DNA of 64,000 bases from Pseudomonas putida S13.1.2. GTDB taxonomy: Bacteria > Pseudomonadota > Gammaproteobacteria > Pseudomonadales > Pseudomonadaceae. The DNA is taken from the NCBI RefSeq assembly GCF_000498395.2, contig NZ_CP010979.1:1302001-1366000 (forward strand). The letters are read 5' to 3'. Under the pieces are notes generated by a model, which saw only the letters and a list, made by a program, of their open reading frames with translations, did no database searches and was not told the DNA's origin. Shown one piece after another: positions 36,810 through 46,774 of the stretch. The position numbers and the translations under genes were made by a program. Numbering within the stretch: the first letter of the stretch is position 1; every line of letters begins with the position of its first letter.

Positions 36810-37439
36810 TCAGGGCAGCAGTTTTTCGCGGGCCAGAGTGCCTTGGATGGTGCGCTCCACCACATCGACCAGCACCATGGTCTGGTGATCGACCTCGATA
36901 TTGAGCTGTTCGCCGGCCTTGTAGCTGGCAAAAGTGGTCTGGCGCAGGGTTTCCGGGATCAGGTTGATGGTGATGACGTTGTCGTCGACATCGGCGACGG
37001 TCAGGCTGCAGCCATTGACCCCGATGAAACCGCGCGGGAACACGTACTTGCCCCATTCCGGCGGCATGCGGAACTTGATGAAGGCGCCGGTTTCCTTGAT
37101 CGACAGTTCGACGATTTCGGCGGTGGTGGCGATGTGGCCGGCCATCAAGTGGCCACCGACTTCGGCGTTCATCTTCGCCGAACGTTCGATGTTGACCCCC
37201 TGGCCCGCCTTGAAGAAGCGCAGGTTGGTACGTTCGAGGGTGGCTGTCATGGCGTCGAATTTGACTTGCGTGCCGGCGATTTCGGTGACCGACAGGCAGG
37301 TGCCTTCGACACTCACGCTGGCGCCGATCTTCAGTTCGTCGAGCAGTTCCGGGGTGAGGTCGATGGTGAATTGGTTGTGGCCCGGGTAGGTGGTCACATC
37401 AAGCAGAGGGCGGACGGCCTGGACGATGCCGGTGTACAT
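36810..37439 (-). CDS. ribE: Riboflavin synthase alpha chain
   Basis: Protein of 209 residues with two homologous lumazine-binding barrels, starting at the universal MYTGIVQ. The repeat signatures VEGTCLSVTEI and VNGCSLTVADV, and MNAEVGGHLMAGHI, are all present. It dismutates 6,7-dimethyl-8-ribityllumazine into riboflavin. AGGAG precedes the ATG at 37439. It is away from the usual rib operon and has no FMN riboswitch in the 112 bases upstream, so it may be an extra copy. Confidence 0.93.
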   Translation of the reverse strand: MYTGIVQAVRPLLDVTTYPGHNQFTIDLTPELLDELKIGASVSVEGTCLSVTEIAGTQVKFDAMTATLERTNLRFFKAGQGVNIERSAKMNAEVGGHLMAGHIATTAEIVELSIKETGAFIKFRMPPEWGKYVFPRGFIGVNGCSLTVADVDDNVITINLIPETLRQTTFASYKAGEQLNIEVDHQTMVLVDVVERTIQGTLAREKLLP

Positions 37440-37551
37440 GGAGTTGCTCCTGGGCACGGAAAAGAAACTTTCCGAACGCTATGCCCCTGGAGCGGTAAAT
37501 GCAAGACCGGCCTCTCCCACGGCTACTGCACCGCCTTAGCTGCGGCGCCCG

Positions 37552-39618
37552 TTACACATGAGCGCTGCTGTTAACGATGCGCAGGCACAGCGCCTCGTAA
37601 GGGTCCAGGTTCACCAGCAATCGCCCATCCTCGGTCAGGTCCCCTTCGACCGTTTCATTGATCATGTCCACTACCGTCCCGGGCGTGAACCCGGTCAGCT
37701 GCAACTCCTCGGCAATCGCTGCCTGGCCAAAGTTCAGTGCGCTGATCTGGATACCGCGCCCGGCTGGCAGTTCGTGCACCATCACCAGCAACCCTGGGCT
37801 GCTGACCTCAGGCACCAGCACCTGGCGGCTGGTGGCAATGCCGTAGGCCTGCCGCACAGCCAGCAGCTTCTTCACCTTGCAGGCAAATGAATCAGCGTTT
37901 TCCAGCTGGCTGTCGAGGCTGCCATACAGTGCCCTGGCCCGTGGCATGCCACGCACCGATACCTCCGCCTGTGGGTCGAGACCGGCCAGGTCATAACCGC
38001 CCCGGTGAATCCAGCGGGTATCGCCATCCAGCATCCGCTGCGCGACCGCTTCGGCGGGCAAGGGCAGGGCACCGACAAGGTCCCAGCCAGACAGCGCGAC
38101 CACCCCTGGCTGCATGGCGTTGTACATGACCAGCAGCAGATGCACTTTCTGGATCAGCTCGATGTCTGCTGCACCGATTTGCTCAAGGTCGCGGATGCCC
38201 AGCGCTGCGGTGATCAGGCTGGCCGTGGTACAGGCGATGCCATTGGTCACGAAGCGCAGGTTGTAGGGCGCGTGCTCGCCCGAGAGGCGTTCGTAGATCT
38301 CTTCGCGGACATGCTCACGCAGGATGCTGCCGGGCAAGGTCTGGCCCTTGTACAGGTACATGTCGTGGGCGTGCAGGGTCCAGAAGTGCACCAGTTCCAC
38401 GGTCAGCTCGTCGTGGTTTTGAAGGGCATGGATCAGCGAGGCCGGGTCGATGCCGAAGGCGTGCATTTCCTTGAGCATCAGGCGCAGGAACTCAGTGTCA
38501 CCGGTCAGCAGCGCATGCTGATAGGCCGGCCGGGTGATGAAGTCGTAGGACAGGTCGGCCCCGCCCTTGGACATCTGCGCGATGTCGTCCAGGGTCAGGT
38601 TCAGTTCCTGGAAGCTGAAGCCGCCCGCCTTGCGGATCATGCCGCCGATCAACTGGTTGCCGACGATCGACAGGGGGTGGCTTTCCGACCAGGCGGTGCC
38701 GCTGGCCCGCGTTTCCACGCCCAGAAAACCGTTGGCGTCCAGGCGCAGGCCGCGTGCGCCCAGGCAGTCCAGGGCGTGCAGGGCATCGCCAATGATCATT
38801 TGCTGGGCGGCGAAGGTTGGGTCCAGCCAGTTCAGCGAGGGTTGGCCGTCCTTGAAGTAGTGCAGGTATACCCAGCGACGGGTTTTGCCGTCGACACCGG
38901 TGATGGGCGGCGTGACGCTCCAGTCGGTTTCCTTTACACCGGGCTCGAAGAAGATCACCCGTTGCAATTGGCCGACGATGTAATGGCGGGCTTTGAGCTC
39001 GTCGCACTGGGCCGGCAGCAGGTTGAGCGAATCGCGGCCGGTGGGCACCTCAGGCAGTAGCGGCCAGTCTTCTTCGCGGATTTCGACCATGTGATACAGC
39101 CCCGGGTAAGGCCCGTGGGCCATCTCGGCCAAGCGGAAGTCGGCACCTTTGCCGGTGTGCGAGGGGATCAGGTCGTCGATGGTCACGGCATTGTGCGCGG
39201 CGGCCATGCGGCTCATCTGCACCAGTTCCTGTTCGCTGCCGTACAGCGGGTCGATATCGAAGCTGATGCGGTCGAAGTTACCGTCCACGCTGGGCGTGAG
39301 TTCGCGGCCACGGATGCCGCCGGACAACTTGATGGGGCCTGTGTGCAGGCCTTGGATGCCGATCTCTGACAGGCGTTTCCACAGGGCTTCGTGGGCAAGC
39401 GCACCGAGCACGGAACAGTCTTGCGGGGCGATGATGGCGTCGGGGTAGACGGTCAACCAGACCGAGGCAATTTCGGTGGCGCGGCGGGGCTGGGCTTCGG
39501 CGTAGGGCTGCTGCCACAGGCGTGACTGCCCTGAATACAGGCTGGCGCGCTCCTGGGAAGCCTTGAGCATGGCGCGCTCTTCGAGCCATTTGACGTATGA
39601 CGGGTCGGGCTGGGTCAT
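37552..39618 (-). CDS. TreS-like GH13 alpha-glucosyltransferase
   Basis: Glycoside hydrolase family 13 protein of 688 residues, related to trehalose synthase/maltose glucosyltransferase. The catalytic triad is visible: nucleophile D294 in GLRLDANG, acid E338 in SFQELNL, and D403 in LQNHDEL. The N-terminal 100 residues differ from canonical TreS, and no maltokinase or GlgE-type partner is near, so the exact reaction is not certain. The gene is preceded by a REP cluster and faces a LysR gene. Confidence 0.8.
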   Translation of the reverse strand: MTQPDPSYVKWLEERAMLKASQERASLYSGQSRLWQQPYAEAQPRRATEIASVWLTVYPDAIIAPQDCSVLGALAHEALWKRLSEIGIQGLHTGPIKLSGGIRGRELTPSVDGNFDRISFDIDPLYGSEQELVQMSRMAAAHNAVTIDDLIPSHTGKGADFRLAEMAHGPYPGLYHMVEIREEDWPLLPEVPTGRDSLNLLPAQCDELKARHYIVGQLQRVIFFEPGVKETDWSVTPPITGVDGKTRRWVYLHYFKDGQPSLNWLDPTFAAQQMIIGDALHALDCLGARGLRLDANGFLGVETRASGTAWSESHPLSIVGNQLIGGMIRKAGGFSFQELNLTLDDIAQMSKGGADLSYDFITRPAYQHALLTGDTEFLRLMLKEMHAFGIDPASLIHALQNHDELTVELVHFWTLHAHDMYLYKGQTLPGSILREHVREEIYERLSGEHAPYNLRFVTNGIACTTASLITAALGIRDLEQIGAADIELIQKVHLLLVMYNAMQPGVVALSGWDLVGALPLPAEAVAQRMLDGDTRWIHRGGYDLAGLDPQAEVSVRGMPRARALYGSLDSQLENADSFACKVKKLLAVRQAYGIATSRQVLVPEVSSPGLLVMVHELPAGRGIQISALNFGQAAIAEELQLTGFTPGTVVDMINETVEGDLTEDGRLLVNLDPYEALCLRIVNSSAHV

Positions 39619-39692
39619 TTCGCGTCCTCTTTGCGTGTCGGCACCGGCTCAGGTTATGACGGCATTGCAGCCTGATCGTTCGGCTGAAACCT

Positions 39693-39832
39693 GTGATGGC
39701 CTCTTCGAAGGTAAACCCGCTCTCACATTGACCGCGTCGCACCAGGGGGCGGTGGCTTATTCAGGTAGCCACTGCCCTGAAGGCCGGTGCAGTAGCTGTG
39801 GGAGCGGGTTTACCCGCGAAGAGGCCGGCCCT
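39693..39832. repeat. Inverted REP pair
   Basis: ATGGCCTCTTCGAAGGTAAACCCGCTC and, inverted, GAGCGGGTTTACCCGCGAAGAGGCCGGC (quoted in part), about 75 bases apart. They lie between the GH13 gene and the end of the LysR gene. Confidence 0.83.
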
Positions 39833-39844
39833 GCCAGTACACCC

Positions 39845-40798
39845 TCAGCGCCGGGCGGACAACTGCTGCGGCGCCAGAAACGCATCATGGAAGTAATCGC
39901 GCACGGCCTGCATCGCCGGGCTGAATGCCCGCTCACGGTGCCAGGCCACCCCTACACTCATGGGTGTGACCGGGTCGCTGATGGTCACCGTCTCGATGCG
40001 CTTGCCCTCCAGCGACCAAGGCCTGTGCACCAGATCTGACAGGATCGCCACACCACTGCCATTGGCAACCATGCTGCGCACGGCTTCCACCGAACTGGTC
40101 CGCACCCGCACGCTCGGGCGCTGCCCGGCCAGTTCCCAATAACGCATGGCGCTTTGCTCGGCCTCGTCTACGGTCAGCAGGATGAACGGTTCGCAGGCCA
40201 CTTCGGCCAGGCTTACCGCCGAGCGCTCGCACAGCGGGTGGTGGCCGGGCAGCCACAGCCGGCGCTCGGAGTTGAACAGTGTTTCCGAGACGATGTCGGG
40301 GTGGGTGAGGTTGGCCGTGAGCACAACCGCCATGTCGAACCGCCCCTCCAGCAAACCTTGCTCGATGGCGCTGCGCTCCTGCTCGTACAGCTCCAGGGTC
40401 ACATCCGGGTGCCAGTGTTCCAGGCGCTGCAGGTGGTGTGGCAGGAAGTAGCCGATCACTGTGTAGCTTGCCGCCAGGCGCAGCAGGCCGCTGGCGCGCA
40501 CGTTCGGCAGCGGGCTGTTCAGCGCGTCGTCAACACTGCGCAGAATCACGTAGGCGCGGTTCAGGAAGTGCCGGCCGGCCTCGGTCAGGCTCATGCCTTG
40601 GGCCGAGCGCTGGAACAGCAGCACGCCAAGCATGGCTTCCAGTTCCTTGATTGCCGTGGTCACCGCCGACTGGGAGATGTTCAGGTGGATGGCTGCCTGG
40701 GAAATCTGGCCGATCTCGGCGGTGGCAACGAAGTAGCGGACCTGCCGCAGGGTCAGTGACACGGTTGGCTCCTGGGGTATCTGATTTTCAGAAGACAC
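39845..40798 (-). CDS. LysR-family regulator of the pxp locus
   Basis: LysR-type regulator of 317 residues: winged helix (LRQVRYFVATAEIGQISQAA, then NISQSAVTTAIKELE) and an effector domain. The frame opens with a GTG at 40798 (MSSENQIPQEP). It is divergent from pxpABC with 84 bases between, so it probably controls 5-oxoproline use. Effector not known from sequence. Confidence 0.87.
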   Translation of the reverse strand: MSSENQIPQEPTVSLTLRQVRYFVATAEIGQISQAAIHLNISQSAVTTAIKELEAMLGVLLFQRSAQGMSLTEAGRHFLNRAYVILRSVDDALNSPLPNVRASGLLRLAASYTVIGYFLPHHLQRLEHWHPDVTLELYEQERSAIEQGLLEGRFDMAVVLTANLTHPDIVSETLFNSERRLWLPGHHPLCERSAVSLAEVACEPFILLTVDEAEQSAMRYWELAGQRPSVRVRTSSVEAVRSMVANGSGVAILSDLVHRPWSLEGKRIETVTISDPVTPMSVGVAWHRERAFSPAMQAVRDYFHDAFLAPQQLSARR

Positions 40799-40882
40799 CC
40801 TATCTGTTTATAGATCTTCCCAAGGGGGTAAGGAGAATCTAACGTGGCTTGCATGCAGTCACAAGCACCAGGAGAGACAGTC

Positions 40883-41641
40883 ATGCAGGTGGTGGATTTC
40901 AACTCGGACATGGGTGAGGGATTTGGCCCGTGGACCATTGGCGACGGCGTCGACAATGAGCTGATGGGCTACATAAGCACGGCCAACATCGCCACGGGCT
41001 TTCATGCTGGCGACCCCGGTACCATGCGCCGCACCGTTGAGCGGGCCAAGGCCCTGGGCGTGGCGGTGGGTGCGCACCCGGGTTTTCGTGACCTTGTCGG
41101 CTTTGGTCGCCGGCACATCAACGCGCCAGCCCAGGAACTGGTCGACGACATGCTCTACCAACTGGGCGCACTGCGCGAAATTGCCCGTGCCCAAGGGGTG
41201 CGCCTGCAGCACATAAAGCCGCACGGTGCCCTGTACATGCACCTGGCGCGTGACGAAGAAGCTGCCCGCCTGCTGGTGGAAAACCTGCGGGTGATCGAGC
41301 CGGAGCTGCTGTTGTACTGCATGCCGGGCTCGGTGATCTGCCGTATTGCCCAGGCACTGGGCCAGCCGGTGGTTCGCGAGTTCTACGCCGACCGTGAGTA
41401 CGACCTGAGCGGCTCGATCGTGTTCACCCGCAATGTGCGCGGCCATGAGCCCAAAGCGGTCGCCGAGCGCGTGTTGCGGGCATGCCAGCAAGGCGTGGTG
41501 CGTACGGTCGAGGGGCAGGACCTGGCCATCGAATTCGATTCCATCTGCCTGCACAGTGATACCCCGGGTGCACTCGACCTGGTCGAGGCCACGCGAAGGG
41601 CACTGGACGCGGCCGGTATTATGGTTCGCGCGCCACGCTGA
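40883..41641 (+). CDS. pxpA: 5-oxoprolinase subunit A (LamB/YcsF family)
   Basis: Protein of 252 residues starting [15 protein letters not shown], the diagnostic family opening. [14 protein letters not shown] and [11 protein letters not shown] are further conserved motifs. With PxpB and PxpC it forms the ATP-dependent 5-oxoprolinase that opens 5-oxoproline to glutamate. AGGAG lies nine bases before the ATG at 40883; a longer frame from 40844 is not supported. First gene of pxpABC. Confidence 0.94.
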   Translation: MQVVDFNSDMGEGFGPWTIGDGVDNELMGYISTANIATGFHAGDPGTMRRTVERAKALGVAVGAHPGFRDLVGFGRRHINAPAQELVDDMLYQLGALREIARAQGVRLQHIKPHGALYMHLARDEEAARLLVENLRVIEPELLLYCMPGSVICRIAQALGQPVVREFYADREYDLSGSIVFTRNVRGHEPKAVAERVLRACQQGVVRTVEGQDLAIEFDSICLHSDTPGALDLVEATRRALDAAGIMVRAPR

Positions 41642-41731
41642 GCCATTGAGGCATCCGGCAGGTACAAGCCGGAGCCCGTGCATTTTGTTTTCGCCTGCCT
41701 TTCTATAAAGATTCCAAGAAAAGGAACAGTC

Positions 41732-42619
41732 ATGGCCGAACCGCTTGCTACAACCCCGATCCGCTACAGCTTCGGCGCAGACGAGCACTTGTTTGCCGAA
41801 GTCAGCGACAGCATGTCGCTGGAAGCCTTCTTCAAGGGCATGGCCGTCACCCGCGCAGTGGAGCGGCTGGCTCTGGATGGCGTGCTGGACGTGTGCCTGG
41901 CCAATGCCTCGTTCCAGATCCGCTTTGACCCCGACCGCATCGCGCCGCAGGCGCTGCTTGAAGCGGTGCAAGGTGCCGAGGCCCAGGCTGTGGCCGAGCG
42001 CTCGTTGCAGACGCGGATCATCGAGATACCGGTGCTGTACAACGACCCCTGGACCCATGAAACCCTGATGCGTTTCCGCGACCGCCACCAGGACCCGGCC
42101 AGCACCGACCTGGAATACGCGGCGCGCATCAACGGGTTGGCCGATGTCGACGCGTTCATCGCCGCCCACAGTGGTGCGCCTTGGTTCGTGTCGATGGTCG
42201 GTTTCGTGGCCGGCTTGCCGTTCATGTTCCAGATGGTCGAGCGCGAGCGGCAGCTGCAGGTGCCTAAATACCTGCGCCCGCGTACCGACACGCCCAAGCT
42301 CACCCTGGGCCATGGCGGTTGCTTCGGTTGCATCTACTCAGTGCGCGGTGCAGGGGGCTACCAGATGTTCGGCGTCACCCCGGCACCGATCTACGACCCT
42401 CAGCAAACACTGAACTACCTGAAGGCGCACATGGTGTTTTTCCGCCCGGGTGACATCGTGCAGTTCAAGCCCATTGATCGCCGGGCCTACGACCAGGCAG
42501 TGGCAGATGTGGAGGAGGGCCGCTTCGACCTGCGTATTCGCCCGGTCGAGTTCTCCCTGGATGCCTTCCTTGCCGACCCGGTCGGTTACCCCAAGTCGCT
42601 GCAGGAGGTGCTGGCATGA
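41732..42619 (+). CDS. pxpB: 5-oxoprolinase subunit B (KipI family)
   Basis: Protein of 295 residues. The C-terminal cyclophilin-like KipI domain has the motifs DPWTHETL, GFVAGLPFMF, LGHGGCFGCIYSVRGAGGYQ (quoted in part) and the ending typical of AHS1 proteins. It is longer than Bacillus KipI because of an N-terminal KipI-like segment. AAGGAA precedes the ATG at 41732. The last four bases overlap pxpC, so the two are translationally coupled. Confidence 0.93.
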   Translation: MAEPLATTPIRYSFGADEHLFAEVSDSMSLEAFFKGMAVTRAVERLALDGVLDVCLANASFQIRFDPDRIAPQALLEAVQGAEAQAVAERSLQTRIIEIPVLYNDPWTHETLMRFRDRHQDPASTDLEYAARINGLADVDAFIAAHSGAPWFVSMVGFVAGLPFMFQMVERERQLQVPKYLRPRTDTPKLTLGHGGCFGCIYSVRGAGGYQMFGVTPAPIYDPQQTLNYLKAHMVFFRPGDIVQFKPIDRRAYDQAVADVEEGRFDLRIRPVEFSLDAFLADPVGYPKSLQEVLA

Positions 42620-43587
42620 TCAAGGTACTCAAACCCGGCCTGGCCACCTCGGTGCAGGACCTGGGCCGTGAAGGCTACTACCACCTGGGCATTCCGCCGT
42701 CCGGTGCGCTCGACCAGTACGCCCTGCGCGCGGCCAACCACCTGGTGGGCAACCCGGCGGGCGCAGCAGCCCTTGAGTGTGCGCTGGTGGGGCCGGAGCT
42801 GGAGTTCCAGCAGGATGCGCTGGTGGCGGTCTGCGGTGCACAGATGCCCGCTTTGCTGGATGGCCGCGAGCAGCGCCCCGACACGGCATTTACCGTGCGC
42901 CCAGGGCAGGTGTTGCGCTTCGGCTTCCCCACGGCGGGCGCCCGTGCCTACCTGGCCGTTGCTGGTGGCATTGATGTACCTGAGGTGCTCGGCAGCCGTT
43001 CCACCTACGCGCTGGGGGCATTGGGCGGGTTCCAGGGGCGCAAGCTGATGGCAGGCGACGTGCTGCCGGTCGGTGTGCCCAGCGGCAAGACCCGCGCCGG
43101 TGCAAGCCTGCCCATGGCCCTGCGCCAGGCCCTGGGCGGCGAGGTGGTGGTGCGGGTGGTGCCGGGGCTGTACTTCCATCGGCTGACCGAGGCCGCAGCG
43201 CAAAGCTTCTTCACCCAGGCCTGGACAGTTGGCTCCGAAGCGGACCGTATCGGCTATCGCTACAAAGGCGGCAACGCCTTGAGCTTCCAGCCGCGGGAGC
43301 AACCGTTCGGTGCCGGCTCGGACCCGTCCAACATCGTCGACAGCTGCTACCCGATCGGTTCTATCCAGGTGCCTGCGGGGCTGGAACCGATCATCCTGCA
43401 CCGTGATGCGGTGTCGGGTGGCGGCTACGCCATGATCGGCACGGTGATCAGCGCCGACCTCGACCTGATCGGCCAGATGCAGCCCAACCAACAGGCACGG
43501 TTCCTGGCGGTGAGCCTGGAGCAGGCGCTGGAGGCGCGGCGGTCGTACAAGAAGAAGCTGGCCTGCCTGGCCAGGCTCTTTGGCTGA
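42616..43587 (+). CDS. pxpC: 5-oxoprolinase subunit C (KipA/AHS2 family)
   Basis: Protein of 323 residues, biotin-dependent carboxyltransferase-like (AHS2) domain. Family segments are VLKPGLATSVQDLGREGYYH at the start, GIPPSGALDQYALR, and GGYAMIGTVISADLDLIGQ near residue 275. It completes the PxpABC complex. It overlaps pxpB by four bases and is followed by a hairpin. Confidence 0.93.
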   Translation: MIKVLKPGLATSVQDLGREGYYHLGIPPSGALDQYALRAANHLVGNPAGAAALECALVGPELEFQQDALVAVCGAQMPALLDGREQRPDTAFTVRPGQVLRFGFPTAGARAYLAVAGGIDVPEVLGSRSTYALGALGGFQGRKLMAGDVLPVGVPSGKTRAGASLPMALRQALGGEVVVRVVPGLYFHRLTEAAAQSFFTQAWTVGSEADRIGYRYKGGNALSFQPREQPFGAGSDPSNIVDSCYPIGSIQVPAGLEPIILHRDAVSGGGYAMIGTVISADLDLIGQMQPNQQARFLAVSLEQALEARRSYKKKLACLARLFG

Positions 43588-43625
43588 GCGCGACGCGCTT
43601 GTGCAGGGGGTGTGCGATTCCTGCA

Positions 43626-43644
43626 GGAGCGGAAAACCCGCTCC
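43626..43644 (+). terminator. Hairpin after pxpC
   Basis: Seven-base stem GGAGCGG/CCGCTCC with loop AAAAC, followed by TTCAGG. The T tract is poor, so termination may be partial. Confidence 0.5.
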
Positions 43645-43667
43645 TTCAGGGCGCTATTCTCTAGCAG

Positions 43668-43803
43668 GATGTTGCCAGGGAAACGTTTGGAAACTTGATG
43701 TAGAGAAGGATCCTACAAGCATTTGGGAAGCCCCAGACTCCTTGGAGAATTGATTCCCCGATAGTGTTCATGTCTTCAGTTTCTCGAAGACAAGGACCAC
43801 TTC
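43668..43803 (+). promoter_or_regulatory. Leader of the T6SS island with GGA motifs and start-site hairpin
   Basis: The region ahead of the tssL-like gene holds GGA motifs at 43668, 43689, 43708 and 43744, and a stem GTCTTC (43772-43777)/GAAGAC (43786-43791) with an eight-base loop. AGGA of the ribosome site follows directly at 43793. Multiple GGA motifs with one at the ribosome site are the usual targets of RsmA/RsmE repressors, which control Pseudomonas type VI genes. I see no clear sigma-54 site. Confidence 0.4.
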
Positions 43804-44685
43804 ATGCCCGGCCCATCCGATCTGCCTCCGGTAAAACCCGACGGCGCTGTCGATGCCCATGACGCTTCAGAACACAGCGTCTACGCGATGCTCGAAGTGC
43901 CGGAGGTTAGCGATTCACCCTATCCGGCTGACCAGGGGCAGCGGGCAGGTGACCTGGATTTTGAAGGTTACCCCGGCGACCCGGAGTTCCAGCTGCGCGG
44001 CGGCTTCGAAAACCTGATGCTCGACGCGGCAAGCCCGCTGTTTGGCCTGGTCATTCGCCTGCGTACACTGGATGACCTGCCCAACATCGCCTACGTGCAC
44101 AAATCCGTGCAAAACCAGGTCAGCAACATCCGCGAAGAAATGCAGCAGCACGGCTACCCCATCGCGCACCAGGAAGTCTATTCCTATGCCCTGTGCCTGT
44201 ACCTGGACGAGGCCGTGATGAGCCGCCCGTGGGGCAACAATTCGTGCTGGAGCCACGAGCCGCTGCTCAGCATCTTCCACGACGAAACCCAGGGCGGCGA
44301 AAAAATATTTGTGCTGCTCGAGCGGGTCATGCAGGCGCCCAGGGAATTCCAGGATGTACTGGAGTTCCTGTACTTCTGCTTCTGCCTGGGCCTCAGGGGC
44401 AAGCATGCGCTGGACCCCAAGTGCGAAGACATCATCAACGCCTTGATCTCGCGCATGCACACGGTCATCCGCGAACTGCGTGGCCCCACGCCGCAAGAGC
44501 TGTGCGACCCCTACAGCAACGTCGTTCATTGCCCCCACCGCCCGCGACGCTGGGAGTGGCCCTGGTGGAGCCCGCTGGTGATCTCCGCCGTCGCCATGGT
44601 CTGCGCCTACAGCTACTACAGCTACCGCCTCGACCTTCTCACCGCCGAAGTCCTGGAATCGCTCGACGCGATTTTGCAGCAGTAG
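43804..44685 (+). CDS. tssL: TssL/DotU-family type VI secretion protein
   Basis: Protein of 293 residues: an N-terminal cytosolic DotU domain (about residues 60-250, with LYLDEAVMSRPWG and the YFCFCLGLRGKH motif) and one C-terminal membrane helix (PLVISAVAMVCAYSYYSY, about 258-276). There is no OmpA domain. TssL normally belongs to the membrane complex with TssM and TssK, yet none of these is here; it heads an orphan vgrG operon instead. It may be a spare or a cluster-specific subunit. AGGA lies seven bases before the ATG. Confidence 0.88.
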   Translation: MPGPSDLPPVKPDGAVDAHDASEHSVYAMLEVPEVSDSPYPADQGQRAGDLDFEGYPGDPEFQLRGGFENLMLDAASPLFGLVIRLRTLDDLPNIAYVHKSVQNQVSNIREEMQQHGYPIAHQEVYSYALCLYLDEAVMSRPWGNNSCWSHEPLLSIFHDETQGGEKIFVLLERVMQAPREFQDVLEFLYFCFCLGLRGKHALDPKCEDIINALISRMHTVIRELRGPTPQELCDPYSNVVHCPHRPRRWEWPWWSPLVISAVAMVCAYSYYSYRLDLLTAEVLESLDAILQQ

Positions 44686-44698
44686 CGGGGGACGCCAC

Positions 44699-46774
44699 AT
44701 GCCTAGCCAATCCGATTTGCGCTTTACCTTCCAGCCGCTGGTGGGCCGGAGTGAATTCGAAGTGGTGTCGTTCGAACTGGACGAAGCCATCAGCACGCCG
44801 TTCCAGCTGAAGCTGGAACTGGTCAGTTTTGAAGACGATGTCGACTTCGGCCAGTTGCTCGACAAGCCGGTGCTGTTCACGATCTGGCGTGGCGAGCGCC
44901 CGTTGCGCTACGTGCACGGCCTGGTCAGCACCTTCAGCCAGGGTGAGACGGGCTTCCATCGCACCCGTTACCGCGCCCTGGTCGAACCCGTGCTGGCCCG
45001 CGCCGGGCTGCGCTCGAACTGGCGCATCTTCCAGCAGAAAACTGTGCCGCAGATTCTCGAGATCATGCTTAAGCGCCAGGGCATCACTGGCTACGAGCTG
45101 AAGAGCATCGACAAGCATGAGGTGCGCGAATTCTGCGTGCAGGCCGGTGAAACCGACCTCGACTTCATCGCCCGCCTGGCCGCCGAAGAGGGTTTCGTCT
45201 ACCGCTTCGAGCACACGCCGAAACTGCACAAGCTGCTGATCACCGACCGGCTGCTGGGGCTGGGGCAGATCAGCCAGGGCGCCATCAAGGGCGAGGACGA
45301 GGATGAAGGTTTCTTCGACGACGAGACCGACCCCAACCAGGTGCTGTACCACGCCAACAGCGGCGGCGATCAGGCCAGGCCTTGCCTGCGCCATCTGCGT
45401 TACAGCGAGCAGGTGCGTACCGCGCGCCAGGTGCAGCGCGACTACACCTTCACCCACCCCGCCTACCGCCAGGAGCAGCGTGCCGAGGGCAGCGACCATA
45501 AGCACCAGTCCACTACGTACGAGCGCTTCGACTACCCTGGCCGCTACAAGCGCGGTGTCGTCGGCGCCCCCTTCACCGCCACCCGCATCACAGCCTTGCG
45601 CCATGACGCCCGTCTGGCCGAGGTGGAAGGCGACGATGTGCGCCTGCAGCCGGGGCTGAGCTTCACCTTGACCGAGCACCCGCGCAAAGACCTGAACATG
45701 CATTGGCGGGTAACCCGCGTGCACCACGAAGGCACCCAGTTCACCAGCCTGCAGGAAGAGGCCGCAGGTGCGCAGCAAGGCACCCGCTACAAGCAGGAAG
45801 CCGTGCTGGTGCCCGGCAGAACCGAATGGCGCCCGGCGCCGTTACCCAAGCCGCGCATCGACGGGCCGCAGATGGCAACGGTGGTGGGGCCCAAGGGCGA
45901 GGAGATCTACTGCGACCCATGGGGCCGGGTGAAGGTCAGCTTCCCCTGGGACCGTGAAAGCCAGGACAACGAGTTCAGCTCCTGCTGGGTACGTGTGTCA
46001 CAAGGCTGGGCCGGCGGTAGCTGGGGTTCGATGGCCATTCCGCGCATCGGCCAGGACGTGATCATCCAGTACGTCAATGCCGACCCCGACCAGCCGATGA
46101 TCACCGGGCGTACCTACTGTGGTAATCAGCTGCCGCCTTATGACCTGCCCAAGCACAAGACGCGCATGACCATCAAGAGCCAGACCCACAAGGGCGATGG
46201 CTTCAACGAGCTGCGCTTCGAGGATGAACTGGGCAAAGAGGAAGTGTTCATCCATGCCCAGCGGGACCAGAACAACATTGTCGGCAATGATGAGACCACG
46301 CGTGTCGGGCGTAACCGTGTCGAGCAAGTCGGCCAGGATGAGCAACTGACCATCGGCAACAACTTCCGCCAGGAAACGGCGCATGACCATTCACAGTTTA
46401 TCGGGCAAAACAGCCGTGTTGACATCAAGCAAGATCTGACTGAACAAGTGGGCAACAACCGCAGCGAGACAACGGGTGCCAACCAGCGTGTCGTCGTTGG
46501 TAACAACAGCGAGCTTGTGATCAAAGGGGCTCAATCGATCAGCGTCGGGCAGGGGGTGCAAACACGCACGACGGTCTACCAGTTGCTGGCCAGTGAACGC
46601 ATCGAGTTCAGAAGCCCTGGCGGCAGCATCGTGCTGGATGCCCAGGGCATTAGCATCAACGGCTTGATACTCGATCTGCAGGGGCAGACCAAGGCGGTAG
46701 CGAAGGGGGATGGCAATAGCCAGTCACTTGAGTTTACGGCTGATGGCAGTAACAAGTGCGAGGTCAAGGCATGA
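44699..46774 (+). CDS. vgrG: VgrG spike protein (TssI)
   Basis: Type VI spike protein of 691 residues. A gp27-like base (about 1-370) is followed by the gp5 OB fold (CDPWGRVKVSFPWD, near residue 405) and a long run of short repeats (VGRNRVEQVGQDEQLTIGNN and similar, about 510-620) that form the beta-helix needle. The C-terminus has a DUF2345-like end without an obvious added enzyme domain. It starts 13 bases after the tssL-like gene and overlaps the next gene by four bases, so spike and cargo are made together. Confidence 0.96.
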   Translation: MPSQSDLRFTFQPLVGRSEFEVVSFELDEAISTPFQLKLELVSFEDDVDFGQLLDKPVLFTIWRGERPLRYVHGLVSTFSQGETGFHRTRYRALVEPVLARAGLRSNWRIFQQKTVPQILEIMLKRQGITGYELKSIDKHEVREFCVQAGETDLDFIARLAAEEGFVYRFEHTPKLHKLLITDRLLGLGQISQGAIKGEDEDEGFFDDETDPNQVLYHANSGGDQARPCLRHLRYSEQVRTARQVQRDYTFTHPAYRQEQRAEGSDHKHQSTTYERFDYPGRYKRGVVGAPFTATRITALRHDARLAEVEGDDVRLQPGLSFTLTEHPRKDLNMHWRVTRVHHEGTQFTSLQEEAAGAQQGTRYKQEAVLVPGRTEWRPAPLPKPRIDGPQMATVVGPKGEEIYCDPWGRVKVSFPWDRESQDNEFSSCWVRVSQGWAGGSWGSMAIPRIGQDVIIQYVNADPDQPMITGRTYCGNQLPPYDLPKHKTRMTIKSQTHKGDGFNELRFEDELGKEEVFIHAQRDQNNIVGNDETTRVGRNRVEQVGQDEQLTIGNNFRQETAHDHSQFIGQNSRVDIKQDLTEQVGNNRSETTGANQRVVVGNNSELVIKGAQSISVGQGVQTRTTVYQLLASERIEFRSPGGSIVLDAQGISINGLILDLQGQTKAVAKGDGNSQSLEFTADGSNKCEVKA

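Noticed and set aside
37440..37551. FMN riboswitch before riboflavin synthase
   Set aside because: Only about 110 bases are available and none of the conserved RFN segments are visible.
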